64,000 bases of DNA from Euptelea pleiosperma (taxonomy: Eukaryota; Streptophyta; Magnoliopsida; Ranunculales; Eupteleaceae), in assembly GCA_035048495.1 (NCBI GenBank), contig CM068546.1, forward strand, positions 33,994,674-34,058,673, written 5' to 3'. The notes beneath the pieces were generated by a model. That model was not told the origin of the DNA. It saw only the letters and a list, made by a program, of their open reading frames with translations, and ran no database searches. Every line of letters starts with the position of its first letter. The first letter of the stretch is position 1. Positions 23,595 through 34,100 of this stretch are shown here, in pieces. The translations under genes were made by a program, and so were the position numbers.

Positions 23595-24095
23595 GGGTAG
23601 CTCTACGGGCGCCCACCTCTTTAAGCCGGGCACCCACAAAATAAACCAATTTTTGAGGATGAAATTGCCCTCTCCCATCCTTTACAGTTTTGTTTGGGCA
23701 CCCACACTGAAAAAACAAAAAACAAAGAAGAAGAAGAAGAGGAAGAGGAGGAAGAAGAAGAAGAGGAGGACGCCATCGCCGGAGGTACCTCCCCCCCTCT
23801 CTCTCTCTCTCTCCGGAGGTGGTGGTATTGGAGTGGTGCTTTGGAGCACCTCATACTCTCACAAATTTTTTTTTTTTTTTGCCTCCACGGCCTGGAACTA
23901 CCGTGGCCACCATGGCAGCCACGGCCAAGCCAGCCGTGGTCACCACGGCCAGGAGCCCAAAGTCAGATTTTTTTTTGGATTTTAATATGGGTGCCCAGCA
24001 AAATGGGGTGCCCAAACAGGGGCCCTCTAATAGATGTGGGTGCCCATCAAATGTTGGTGCCCAGCCGAAAGAGGTGGGCGCCCGTAGAGCTACCC
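23595..24095. mobile_element. TIR element, copy 2, 9-bp TSD
   Basis: 501 bp with 28-bp near-perfect ends starting GGGTAGCTCTACGGGCGCCC. Flanks tttcattat (23,586-23,594) and tttctttat (24,096-24,104) match at 8/9. The interior carries the GAAGAAGAGGAGGAC tract and CTCTCTCTCCGGAGGTGG. It lies about 110 bp upstream of the ATG of the small gene at 24,204, so it may form part of that gene's promoter. Confidence 0.85.
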
Positions 24096-24203
24096 TTTCT
24101 TTATACTTCATTTATCGCAACCAACAAAGGAAGGTAAGGCGGTAAGCAAACTAATAAGCAGTAGAAGTAAGAAGAAGAAGAAGAAGAAGCAGCAGCAGCT
24201 TGA

Positions 24204-27200
24204 ATGGCTTCCACAGTCCTCTGCGATGGCTTATCCAGGTCTCTCCATGTTTCTTCAGAAACCAGAAAAAACAAGGTAGGAGTGAGAGAGAAACCCTAGT
24301 TTCAATTTTTCTTTTTGTGGGCTTTAAAGCTTTACACTCATCTCTGCTACTGTATCTCATGTTTGTTAATCTTTGTAACTAGTACTATTTCTCACTCAAC
24401 CAAAACAAAATCCAAGAATGAAAGACAGGGTACCAGAAAAATGTATTGTGTTGGAAGAGTTTTAAAACCATGATTAGAGTTATCAGAGAATCTAAACTTA
24501 GGTGTAGATGCACTTGGACACTTACCACTTTGTTCTAGTCAATTTTGATTTCTATGGATACCCTCTTTGCAAATTGGATTTGATGGCTAAAGATGGTTTA
24601 TATCGGCATTCCTTGTAACATCGGAAGATCGATAGCCGCCTTTCTTTTAGCACAATCCCATTACTTATCATCATCATTACCCTTATCCCAATTATTTGTG
24701 GTCGACTCAGTCCTGTTCGCCATTAGCCATATCTTCTGTTACAGCGTGTCTTCAAATCCTTTCTTATTACCTCAATCCATGTCCTTTTTGGCCTTCCCCT
24801 TGTCTTCAACCGGCACTAAACTCATTAAAAGAAAGAGAAAATTATTAATAAATCAATGGGTTTTTTAAATATTGACTGAATTCAATCCAAGCTCAGCTTC
24901 CAAAAAAGAAATTAAGAAAGGAGGAAAAATATTATCTTTGGAAATCTGATTTGGGGTTAATCAATTTTGAGATCTCCCATATTTGATGCATTTTTTTTTT
25001 CTATTTCTGATAGTAAACTTGATGATGTTTGAGATGTTATACCTTCAAGTTCATGTTTCTTGAAGATGCCAGCTTGCTAAGTTGGTAAATTTTGTGGGTG
25101 TGGGGTTTCGAACCTGTCTTCACCCATTAACCACACTGGTAGTTTGTGTTGAGCCTGTCAAATATTTGTGTGATAGATATAACTATTGGGAGATAAGTAG
25201 AGAAAGGTGCTGAAGGCTGTAAATATGATGCATTTTGAAAGACAGGAGTGGCATAATCTACTCCCAGCTTATCCGACAAAAGAAAAGTGAAAAAGAAAAA
25301 AATGTGTCTCTTCTATCGTATTGATAATTAAATTTCATCTGGAATGTTTGACATGGTGATTCTTCTTCTTCTTCTTGCTCTATGTAGAATAGAATGGAGG
25401 AACATGATAAGTGTTGCCGACCCCAAATAGTTGGGATAAGGTTCTGACAATGTCTACCAATCGATGATGATGATATAATTGCTATATACCGGGTTATTAG
25501 GGGGGCTATTTATTGTTCTTGTCAATGTTTAGAGGACCTTTTATATTTTTAAGTGGTGCTTAATTCTTTTATTTTTTAAAGTTAGTATTCTAAAATTATA
25601 CTATTAAAGATTAATTTAGTAAATTAGCAAAATCAAATATAATATTTAAGTACAGGGTTGGAACAGTCATCAGGTGAGCGCCTAAGGTGGCCAGCCAGTG
25701 CCTGAATTCACCTAGGAATTTTAATTTTTGAAAACCATTTTTTTGATAGAAAATGTCAATAATGCTCCTTGCTTCATAAAATCCAAATTCTGTGTTGGAC
25801 TCCTAGAACTGCCCTGAGATTTGTTCAGCTAATCGATTCTATCCTAGGACATGAGCTATATAGTGCCCATGATGTGGTAGAATTTGCAACATGGTTCGAA
25901 GTAAATGGTATCGTTCATGGGTGATACCTGAACGATACTGAAACGTATTGGAAGTATCGTTCGGTTTCGGACAAAACCAACCGAAACGTATGTAGTTTCG
26001 TCCTATTGTGAAACTACAATGAAACGTTTCGGTTTCAGCTGAAACTTTGAACCATGATTTGCAATAATACATTGGTCCACCAGAATTAAACACGTCCATT
26101 TCGTTTCGGTTTTGGCCGAAACTCTGAACCATGATTTGCAATAATGCATTGGTCCACCAGAACTAAACAGGTTGGTCGTGTTCTTCTCATTTTTGGTCGA
26201 CTGGTTCCCTCATATTTGACTAGTTCAACCATATTTTATGAGTTTTGACCAATCTAACCAACAATTACCTGCTTCTTTGTCAGATCTTTCTATATGTTGG
26301 GCATTCAATGGGTGCTACAGATATTTTTGTTGTATACATTATAAAGGGACTGGTTCTCTGCTAATGTTAATGAGAGAAGTCTTCAGTGTTGGGTTTCTTG
26401 CATGTGACAGCTGAGGTGGCGGTCCCTAGGGAATCCACATGTTTCACTTCACTCTCTCCTTGTGTGGTAAGTTTCAGCTCTATAGCCGCTAAGTGGCATA
26501 TAGAAGCATATTTCTTGCACGCGGGAAAGGGGCATCCAGGCATGTTTCTATTTTTTAAAGAGGAAAAGAAGGGTAAAAGGAACCTGCCTTTTTGCTAATG
26601 GCGGAATCCTATTGGGTTGAAACTTGTCACATAGAGAGGGGGAGAGCTTCCAGAACAAGTGGACTCTTTTTGGGACTGCCAAGTGTGTAAGAAAGCCCGA
26701 GTCCTGACAGTGGAGGAAGCCTCATTTCAATCTATAATTGTACATATATGTTTTTCCAGGTTTGTCATTCATAAAATTTGATTTTGCCAATCATTTGTGT
26801 TAGCCTGAGACAGATTTACCCCGATATTACACGTCGGTCTTCTGCCCTCCATCAGGTCCACATGGAGGTTTGCAGTGGAACTCATGAAGACAACCATTGC
26901 TCCCACCAGATACCTTGACAACTGACATGGATGATTGAATATCCCTCGTGCATTTTAGGGTCAATCGGACTCGGGCTGATTCTCTGTTATTACCTAATGC
27001 TGTGTGCTCTAGATGGTCAATTTTCTTATTTGAGTTGTGCAGTGTTTATTTTCTGTTAACCTTACACTTTGATGATTTTCAAATGAAAAAAGGAATAAAA
27101 AAAAACTTAACCTTACACTTTTGATGGACACGCCGACAGGATATGTGTTCGAAGTGCTCATCTTTGAGTAGAGGATCAAGCCAAGCAGCTACCAGGATAG

Positions 27201-27773
27201 GTCTCCTCTCCAATCTCTGTACACTAGTACCTTTTTTCGCTTATGACGATAATTATTTAATTGGTGCCAATCATAATCAACTTTCCTTGATTGTAACTCC
27301 GTCCTACCTTTACAACAGGTTTTATTCTTCGTGCTGATTGTAGGAGAAGGTTGTATGCCCTTCAACCTCCAGGTATGAAAAAAGAAAAAGAAAAAGAATT
27401 CTTCCTCAAAATATGTTTAGATTTTGTACAAGAACACTAAATTTCCGAAGAATCTCAGTGTGCATGTTTAATGCAATTATGATTTTTTTTTTTGTCTTTT
27501 TTATAAGTTGCAAGTATGACAAATTGTTAATTTACATTTGCAGCAATGAAGATGTTCACCTCCAATGTTTCAAACAGAGGCAAATATACTGTGGGTCAGG
27601 GACATCATGGCCATTGGATGACACCTACTAGACATCTTTGTGGACCCGTTTCTAGATACCTAATTGTATTTTCCAGTATCAATATGTCAATATTCGGTTA
27701 TTGGGTGGGACCTGATATTGAAGATGGGTGGGGCTATATAGAGGCTGCTGTGGATCAAGTTTTTGATTTTTGA
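24204..27773 (+). CDS. Small unknown protein, possibly plastid-targeted
   Basis: Proposed exons: 24204-24275 (MASTVLCDGLSRSLHVSSET), 27140-27200 (DMCSKCSSLSRGSSQAATRI), 27319-27372 (FILRADCRRRLYALQPP) and 27544 onward. The last frame stays open to TGA at 27,773 and contains KYTVGQGHHGHWM and GYWVGPDIEDGWGYIEAAV. Phases match at every join, giving about 138 aa. The Ser/Arg-rich, acid-poor first 60 residues look like a transit peptide, so a plastid product is likely, but I do not recognise the family. The true 3' end is uncertain: the last exon may be split further, and a possible later exon at about 27,868 (RVQALEETMEILCEKADLG) is not joined in phase by my model. Intron 1 is 2.86 kb and full of repeats. 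Confidence 0.5.
24590..24840 (-). mobile_element. Retroelement 3' end in intron 1 (SINE/RTE-like)
   Basis: On the minus strand the sequence includes AATTGGGATAAGGGTAATGA followed by ATGATGATAAG, a typical 3' end of plant SINE/RTE-type elements. A similar piece in plus orientation lies at 25,410-25,445 (CCCAAATAGTTGGGATAAGG). Confidence 0.4.
25060..25290 (+). mobile_element. Possible tRNA-derived SINE
   Basis: TTGCTAAGTTGG resembles a pol III A box and GGTTTCGAACC a B box with one extra T. An A-rich stretch follows near 25,278. No target duplication was found. It may pair with the GGGATAAGG tail at 25,430 as one element. Confidence 0.3.
25886..26057. mobile_element. Small fold-back element with CATGGTTCRAAGT ends
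   Basis: ACATGGTTCGAAGT on the left faces ACTTTGAACCATGAT on the right, and the interior has matching GGTATCG/CGATACC-type arms. The sequence around the right end is directly duplicated at about 26,110-26,165 (CTGAACCATGATTTGCAATA). Confidence 0.55.
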
Positions 27774-28052
27774 AGGTTCTTCTTGGACTGTGTTGCATGG
27801 CTTCTTGTTCCTTAGTAAATCTAATCTATCAGATTTTGGGCTTACCCACCTTCCTGCCTTCATCTGCAGAGAGGGTGCAAGCTCTTGAGGAAACAATGGA
27901 AATTCTCTGTGAAAAAGCAGATTTAGGGACCGTTTGGACAGACCCATTTAAATGTGCACCAACTACGTTTGGATGGTGCCCACTTTGTGCCTCGGAAGTT
28001 GTGCCACCCCGCTTTGCAAAGTTGATTCTCTCATGTATGTGTATGATAAATC

Positions 28053-28495
28053 TTAGGGGTTGTTTGGATCCCCATTTTTCAAAAAAATAATTGTTCTAAA
28101 AAATTGACTTTTCTGAAAATATCTTTATGAAAATATGTTTTTTCTTAAAAAGATCGTTTGGATCATCATTAATGCAAAATGTCTTTATCTTCTTCTAGTT
28201 GGCTGGCCCCACCAATATAATGTCTTTATTTTTTGGAAAGGAACTTCTACCAAAAACTGTTTTTTTGTTTATTATGGTCATTGAGCTAGCAAAATTTTAA
28301 AGTCTATTTTTACTTGAAAAACAGGTTTTATCTATTTTTTATAAAAAGACTTTTTGGCTTTAAAAATGTATTTTTATGGGATATATAGTTTTTAAGAAAT
28401 GGTCATCCAAACAATTTATTACTTTGAAACAAGTATTTTTTTTGTGGAAAAAAAGACTTTTTCATGTCTAACAATGGCTATCCAAACATCCCCTT
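28053..28495. mobile_element. TIR MITE with GGGGTTGTTTGGAT ends
   Basis: The left end GGGGTTGTTTGGATCCCCAT faces the right-end complement GGGGATGTTTGGATAGCCAT. The flanks taaatctta and ttattctta agree at 7/9. The internal sequence is AT-rich and non-coding. It lies just downstream of the small gene. Confidence 0.65.
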
Positions 28496-28733
28496 ATTCT
28501 TAAATTGACCATCTGGACCCACAATAGTAATTGGTCTTATCTAAAAGATCTCATAGGTAAAAGAATCATCGTTATCAGATGATCTCGACCATCCAATTTA
28601 GTACTTCATGTTGGAAGGGTGAAGAAAAATCTAGCAAATAGTCCAGATAATCATATGTTGTACAAAAAGGTATGAATTAAATAAATAAATAAAATGGCTT
28701 CATATTATAGTTCGGTTCCAGTCGTATGGGTGG

Positions 28734-29049
28734 AAAACTTGTGTCACAAGATGTTGTGACGGAAGCCGGTCACAGCACTCAATACGAGCCACGTGGTACA
28801 CGATCAGAGGGCGCTGACCTCATGGAACCAAAATCATCTGATTAGTGATTTACAACCTTTGGATTTTTGCACCCAAACAACTTCAATAGAATCGGTTAGA
28901 AATCACTAATCAAGCTGATTTTTTGTGTACCGGTCCACCGAGGGACTGGCCAAACATCCATACGGTCATCGTCCTCTAATAGTATGCCACGTTGCTGGTA
29001 TTGAATGCTGTGACCGGCTTCCTTCGCAACATCTTGTGACACAAGTTTT
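28734..29049. mobile_element. Complete family-1 MITE
   Basis: The ends AAAACTTGTGTCACAAGATG face each other as inverted repeats that extend through GGAAGCCGGTCACAGCA and the family core ATCACTAATCAAGCTGATTT. No clear target duplication. Confidence 0.75.
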
Positions 29050-29238
29050 ACTCTGTATACTTGGCTTCTGGGTCATATTGGTTCTGGGTTTTTTGGGGCC
29101 CAATCCCTATCAGAGTCCAAGTTTAAAGAGTCCAAGGTTGTTGCCTTGTGGACCGTGGATCTTTTCAATCCAATGGTCTATGGTCTCAAACACTTTTTTG
29201 TGTGTCAACGATGGGTAGCACGAACAGAAAATCTATGA

Positions 29239-29679
29239 TACAGAAGTCCCTCAAATTACCACATGGCACACTTTTCAGGCCCACTGACCAAGGGACATTT
29301 GGCTCACACCTTTGTGAATCTTCACACTAAAAATAGTCTGATTGGTGATATCTAGTCGTTGAATTTGAGCCCTTTTTTTAATCATGGGCTTGGAAAAAAC
29401 AACCTATAGGCCTGTCAATGAAGCTTACAATGAAAAAGTGCTCAAATCCAATAGCTAGAAATCACCAATCACTTTGATTTTTGGTGTGTAGGTCCATCAA
29501 GATGTGGGCCAGAGAGCCCGGCAATCCATAGGCCTGTCAAGGAAGACTACGGTTAAAAAGTGCTCAAATCCAATAGCTGAAAATCACTAATCACTTTGAT
29601 TTTTGGTGTGTAGGTCCACCAAGACAAGGGCCAAACATTCATGGCCACAATGAGACCGGCAATTTGAGAGACTTCTGTA
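29239..29679. mobile_element. Family-2 MITE
   Basis: TACAGAAGTCCCTCAAATT at the left faces its near-complement at the right. The interior carries GATTGGTGATATCTAG, AAAGTGCTCAAATCCAATAG and a tandem repeat of the central segment (29,405 and 29,525). Related copies occur at 40,330, 54,650-55,620, 56,320, 60,110 and 61,260. Confidence 0.65.
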
Positions 29680-29817
29680 TATTTTTTTTAATGGAAAATT
29701 TCATAAAGGAAAATAAATTTAAATGTATTTACAAAAATAAAAACAACTTTCTGACATGTACAAAAAAAATAACCAAACATCCTTTGACAAAAATTAAAGA
29801 TGTGAAAAGGCTGATTT

Positions 29818-30170
29818 AAAGGGCGTATACCCATATAAGCATAAAACTGATGCAAGCCACGTGGCACACACTTAGTGGACCCTGACCGTATGGATGTTTG
29901 ATCACTCACTAGGTGAACCTACACACCAAAAGTAAACATCATCAGTGGTTTATAAGCATTGGATTTAAGTTATTTTCATGGGTTGATTTTAACCGTATGA
30001 ATTTGAGTGCAAAGATCCAAAGGTTGTAAATTACTAATCAAGCTGATTTTTGGTTTGCAGGTCCACTAGGGACTGGCCAAACATCCATACGGTCAGCGTC
30101 CACTAAGATTGTGACACGTGGCTAATATCATGCCAGGAGTCTTACGTTCTATTGGCAAACGCCCTTTTAA
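29818..30170. mobile_element. Family-1 MITE upstream of cullin A
   Basis: AAAGGGCGTATACCC at the left faces ACGCCCTTTTAAAGGG at the right. Inside are the family motifs ACCGTATGGATGTTTG and ACTAATCAAGCTGATTT. It ends about 40 bp before the 5' leader that cullins A and B share, so it sits in the proximal promoter of A only. Confidence 0.65.
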
Positions 30171-30214
30171 AGGGCGTCTGTCAGCTTTTTCAAATTTTCT
30201 GTTTTTTTTTAACA

Positions 30215-30353
30215 ACTTTCTTTCTCCCGCTAGAATTCTTCTTTCTTTCTTATAAACTTGGTTTGCTTCACCGTCTAAATTCTTATATTTTGATCGCTCT
30301 TCAATCTCCAGTTTTGTAGTTTCTGCAAAGTTCAACAAGTCACAGGAACAGAG
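30215..30353 (+). other. Cullin A 5' UTR exon
   Basis: Sequence homologous to 41,580-41,766 upstream of cullin B (shared CTCCCGCTAGA, CTTCAATCTCCA, TTCAACAAGTCACAG). It ends at a GTTTGATT donor, and the next exon begins after CCACAG near 31,131, nine bases before the ATG pair. The transcription start is not determined. Confidence 0.6.
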
Positions 30354-31141
30354 GTTTGATTTTGATCTTTTCAATGAATCTTTGGTTTTTGTCCTTTGAT
30401 TTATTCTTTTATTATCTGTTTTTTTCTTCTTCTTTTTCCATTGAAATCGTTGTATCTTTCTTGAAAAATTAGGTTTTCGATAGGTCTTGTAGTTTTTATT
30501 CTCTAGTTTTAGCCGCTTAGTTTGTCGAATTCATGATGGAAGTAGAAGAAAAACTGTAATCTTGTATTGGTTTTGCTTACCATAAGAGACAGCTAGCAAT
30601 TCTGCGCAGAGGAAAAAAACCAGACAGATTTATTTTTCTCTTAAGCGTTCTTGTTTTCTTTGAAAAAAAATTCAACTTGAAATTAGTTTCTTTCAATGAG
30701 CGGGTTAACTATTTAGAGAATTTCTAGCCCCCCCCCTCCCTCCTTTTGGGTACCCACCTAGCAGAGCTTCAGGTGATCCTCATACCCACCCGATCAGATG
30801 ACTGTAACCATATTCTTCGGCTTCAGTTTTATTGTGGGTACCCGGATGGGACCTTAGATATTTTCTTGTATTGAATCTAAAGGTTTTCTAATCTTGTCTT
30901 CGTATTCCTTTTTTATCAATTCATGAAAGGATTATCAATTACAATGCTGTCTTTCCACCATGAATTCACTTTCCATCTATGAAGTTGTAAATTTTCTTGT
31001 CTAAAATGTGGTTGTTAATTTGTCATTTTTTGTTCCTAATTTAGGGACTATACTATTTTGTTCTGAATATAGATCTTGATTCCCCCTGATGTTTCTACCT
31101 TTTGTTTTGTTTTGTTCTACTGTCCACAGAAAATAGCCACG

Positions 31142-34100
31142 ATGATGGAAAGAGAGCTCATTATACTGGAGGATGGTTGGAAGGTAATGGAGAATGGATT
31201 TATGAAGCTGACTACTATTCTCGAGGAACAATCAAACGAAAAATTCTGCTCCGAAGAATATATACACCTCTATACGTATCCTTTTCCTTATTGTTTGTTT
31301 TCTTTGTTCATGGTTGTTTATGTTTTTCAAGTTCATAAAGGTTGTTCATATTGGAGACCATGACCTATACCATTTAAATAGAACAATTTATAATATGTGC
31401 ACCCAGAATGCCCCTCATAACTATTCGCAGCAACTTTATGAGGGATACATACGATCTATAAGTGACTACATTACTCAGATGGTGAGACCTTTTATTTTAT
31501 TGTTCTGGTTTTTTCTTTCTTTTTTCACCTCAATGGTCATTGTTTTGCTTGTTCAATCAAGTTGACCTTTGGATGTCCGTCTAACTTTCTTCTCCCGGCA
31601 TTCAGGTAGTGCCATCCTTACGAAAGGAACATGATGTGTTTTTTTTGAGAGAACTTGCGAGAATGTGGTCAAAACATAAAGTTATGGTGAGATGGCTTTC
31701 AAGGTTCTTCGATTATCTTGAACGCTACTATATTGCAAGAAAGCCAACAATCCCTTCACTGAAGGAAGCTGGTCAAATGTGTTTCCGTGATTTAGTAAGC
31801 AATAGTCCATAATTTTGCGTATGTGGGTATATTTCTTGTTCTTAACAGATACAAGTGTCTGATGCCAATCTATGTTCTATCCCTATGTTCAACCTGTTCA
31901 TATTCTTATTAACCAGACTTTTGGAAAATATCATTCATCTCATCAATGGGTCTCCCTTGTTATTTAGAACTATAATTTGCATCTTATTGAATTTCAGGTC
32001 TACCATGAGATTAAAAATAGAGCCAAAGATGTCATAATTGTTCTGGTATGTTCCTATATCATACAGTTATAACGTCTTTATTTTCATATCCAAACTGATT
32101 AATAGAAACTTTCTTGTCAGATTGATCAAGAACGGGATGGAGGGCAGATCGATCGAGCCTTAGTGAAGAATGTTCTGGCTATGTTCATTGAGATTGGGAT
32201 TGATGGTACGACAGAATTCTATGAGAACGACTTTGAGACAACCATGCTTGAAAGTACGGGTGCTTACTATTCTCGAAAGGCTTCAAACCATATTTTGGAG
32301 GATTCTTGCTCGGATTACATGTTGATGGTTGGTTCTTACTTTAAATGATTTGGGGAAGAAATTATGTTGGACGAGCCTCAAAAATGATAATGATCTTTTT
32401 TTTTGGGATTTTGCAGGCAGAGGAATGCTTGAAAAGAGAGAAAGATAGGGCTTCTCATTACTTACCTTCGAGCAGCGAACCGAAGCTGTTAGAGGTATCC
32501 TCTATGCTTGCGCTAGTCCCATGTGTTCATGGGTGTGTTGAGTTGGATATGTTAAGGAGCTGTTTGGGAATGCTGAAAAATCAGGCCAGTGAGTCTTCAT
32601 TGAGGTCCTGCCGCCCTGCATCGGGAACATTGGGGGGCCTCATCTTCGAGCTCCGCTTTTCCCATATTTGTGCTTTTAGTGCTGAAAATTGAATTTTTTG
32701 TGTCGATAAAAGGTTGGTTGAACATGGGTCTGGTATGGTTCACAGCCCCTTTCAACCTGGATTTCACATTCCCAGATGGCCCTTTAGGATGGAATTTTTA
32801 ATATGTTTGTTTATTGACAACAGTAACTAAATTTGTCAAAGTTTTAAATATATTCAACTGATCTGTATGAACAGAAAACGCGGCATGTACTACTGTTTTT
32901 GCATGTGAACCAACTTCTTGAAAACGAACACTCTGGATTACATGTATTGCTACAAGATGGTCAGGTATGTAGTGATTTATGATTTATTGAAGCTTTTATT
33001 AGGTAAATTCTTCTATTTGGTTAAAATAGATGGTTCCATGTTTTACTTTGTCTTAGGTGGAGGATCTGTCAAGGATGCACAGGCTCTTTTCAAAAATAAC
33101 CAATGGACTGGAACTAGCATCTGTAATATTTAAAAAGGTGGGTTTGAATTTCACTAAGATTTTTGAGGTTTATACGAGAAATAGAAGTCACTGTGATCTT
33201 AATATGTGTTCTGTATTCTACAGCATGTAACTTCGAATGGTATGGCCTTGGTCAAAGAGGCTGAAGATGCAGCAAGCCAGAAAAAGGTGTGTTCATAACT
33301 GTCCATTCACACCCTTATTTTTACCACTAAACTTTTTTTCCCAGAGTCTCAATACTCAATCGATGTCATTGACAATTATACTCGCACAATAGACCCTTAA
33401 TCTTGAAAATGTTTTGTCATCAAAACCATATGTGAGCTGGAAATTATTTAATAGTGACAGAGATGTATACTTTTTTATAATGTATGCAAATATGCACACG
33501 TTTAAATATAAGTGGTAACATATTTATGCTTGCTATTCGGACAATTGAATACATTTTCTATTCTCCATTTTACTTAACATGTGGATATATTGTGTCTGTT
33601 CGGGTTTTATACTGGTTCTAATTTTCTTAATTGCTCTTGAAACAGTCTTATACTGTAATACCCTGAACTTTCATTCAGGGGTATTATGGTAAATTACTAA
33701 TATAGGGGTATTTCGCATTTATTTAAAATTTCTTGAACATGTTTTTCCTCATTATTAGACATCTTACATCATGCGTGACACCATAGAAATTATACCGAGA
33801 ACTCAGACAAAACTCGAACTCATGACACATAGGGCTATTTCTGACACTTCACACTTAGGCTCATTTCCATACTTAAATTCTTGAATAGTATTGTGTAGGG
33901 GTATGACATGGACACTATTTAACGTACTTAATTAATTAAGTGCATAATAAATTTAGTGGTGGGGGGATCCACCAAGCGACCTAGAGCCAATGAATTGCCA
34001 TAAATAACCTTAGGATGATAATTTGAACAACAGCCACAAATATATTACCAAATGGATACTGGACATAACTGGATCCCCTGGACATCTTAATTAGCTAATA

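Noticed and set aside
25060..25140. tRNA gene
   Set aside because: The A- and B-box-like motifs are imperfect and no cloverleaf can be drawn; listed only as a possible SINE.
26386..26598. Possible exon of the 24,204 gene (LRWRSLGNPHVSLH)
   Set aside because: An acceptor and donor exist around 26,409-26,466, but including it does not keep the frame into the next exon as well as joining 24,275 to 27,140 directly.
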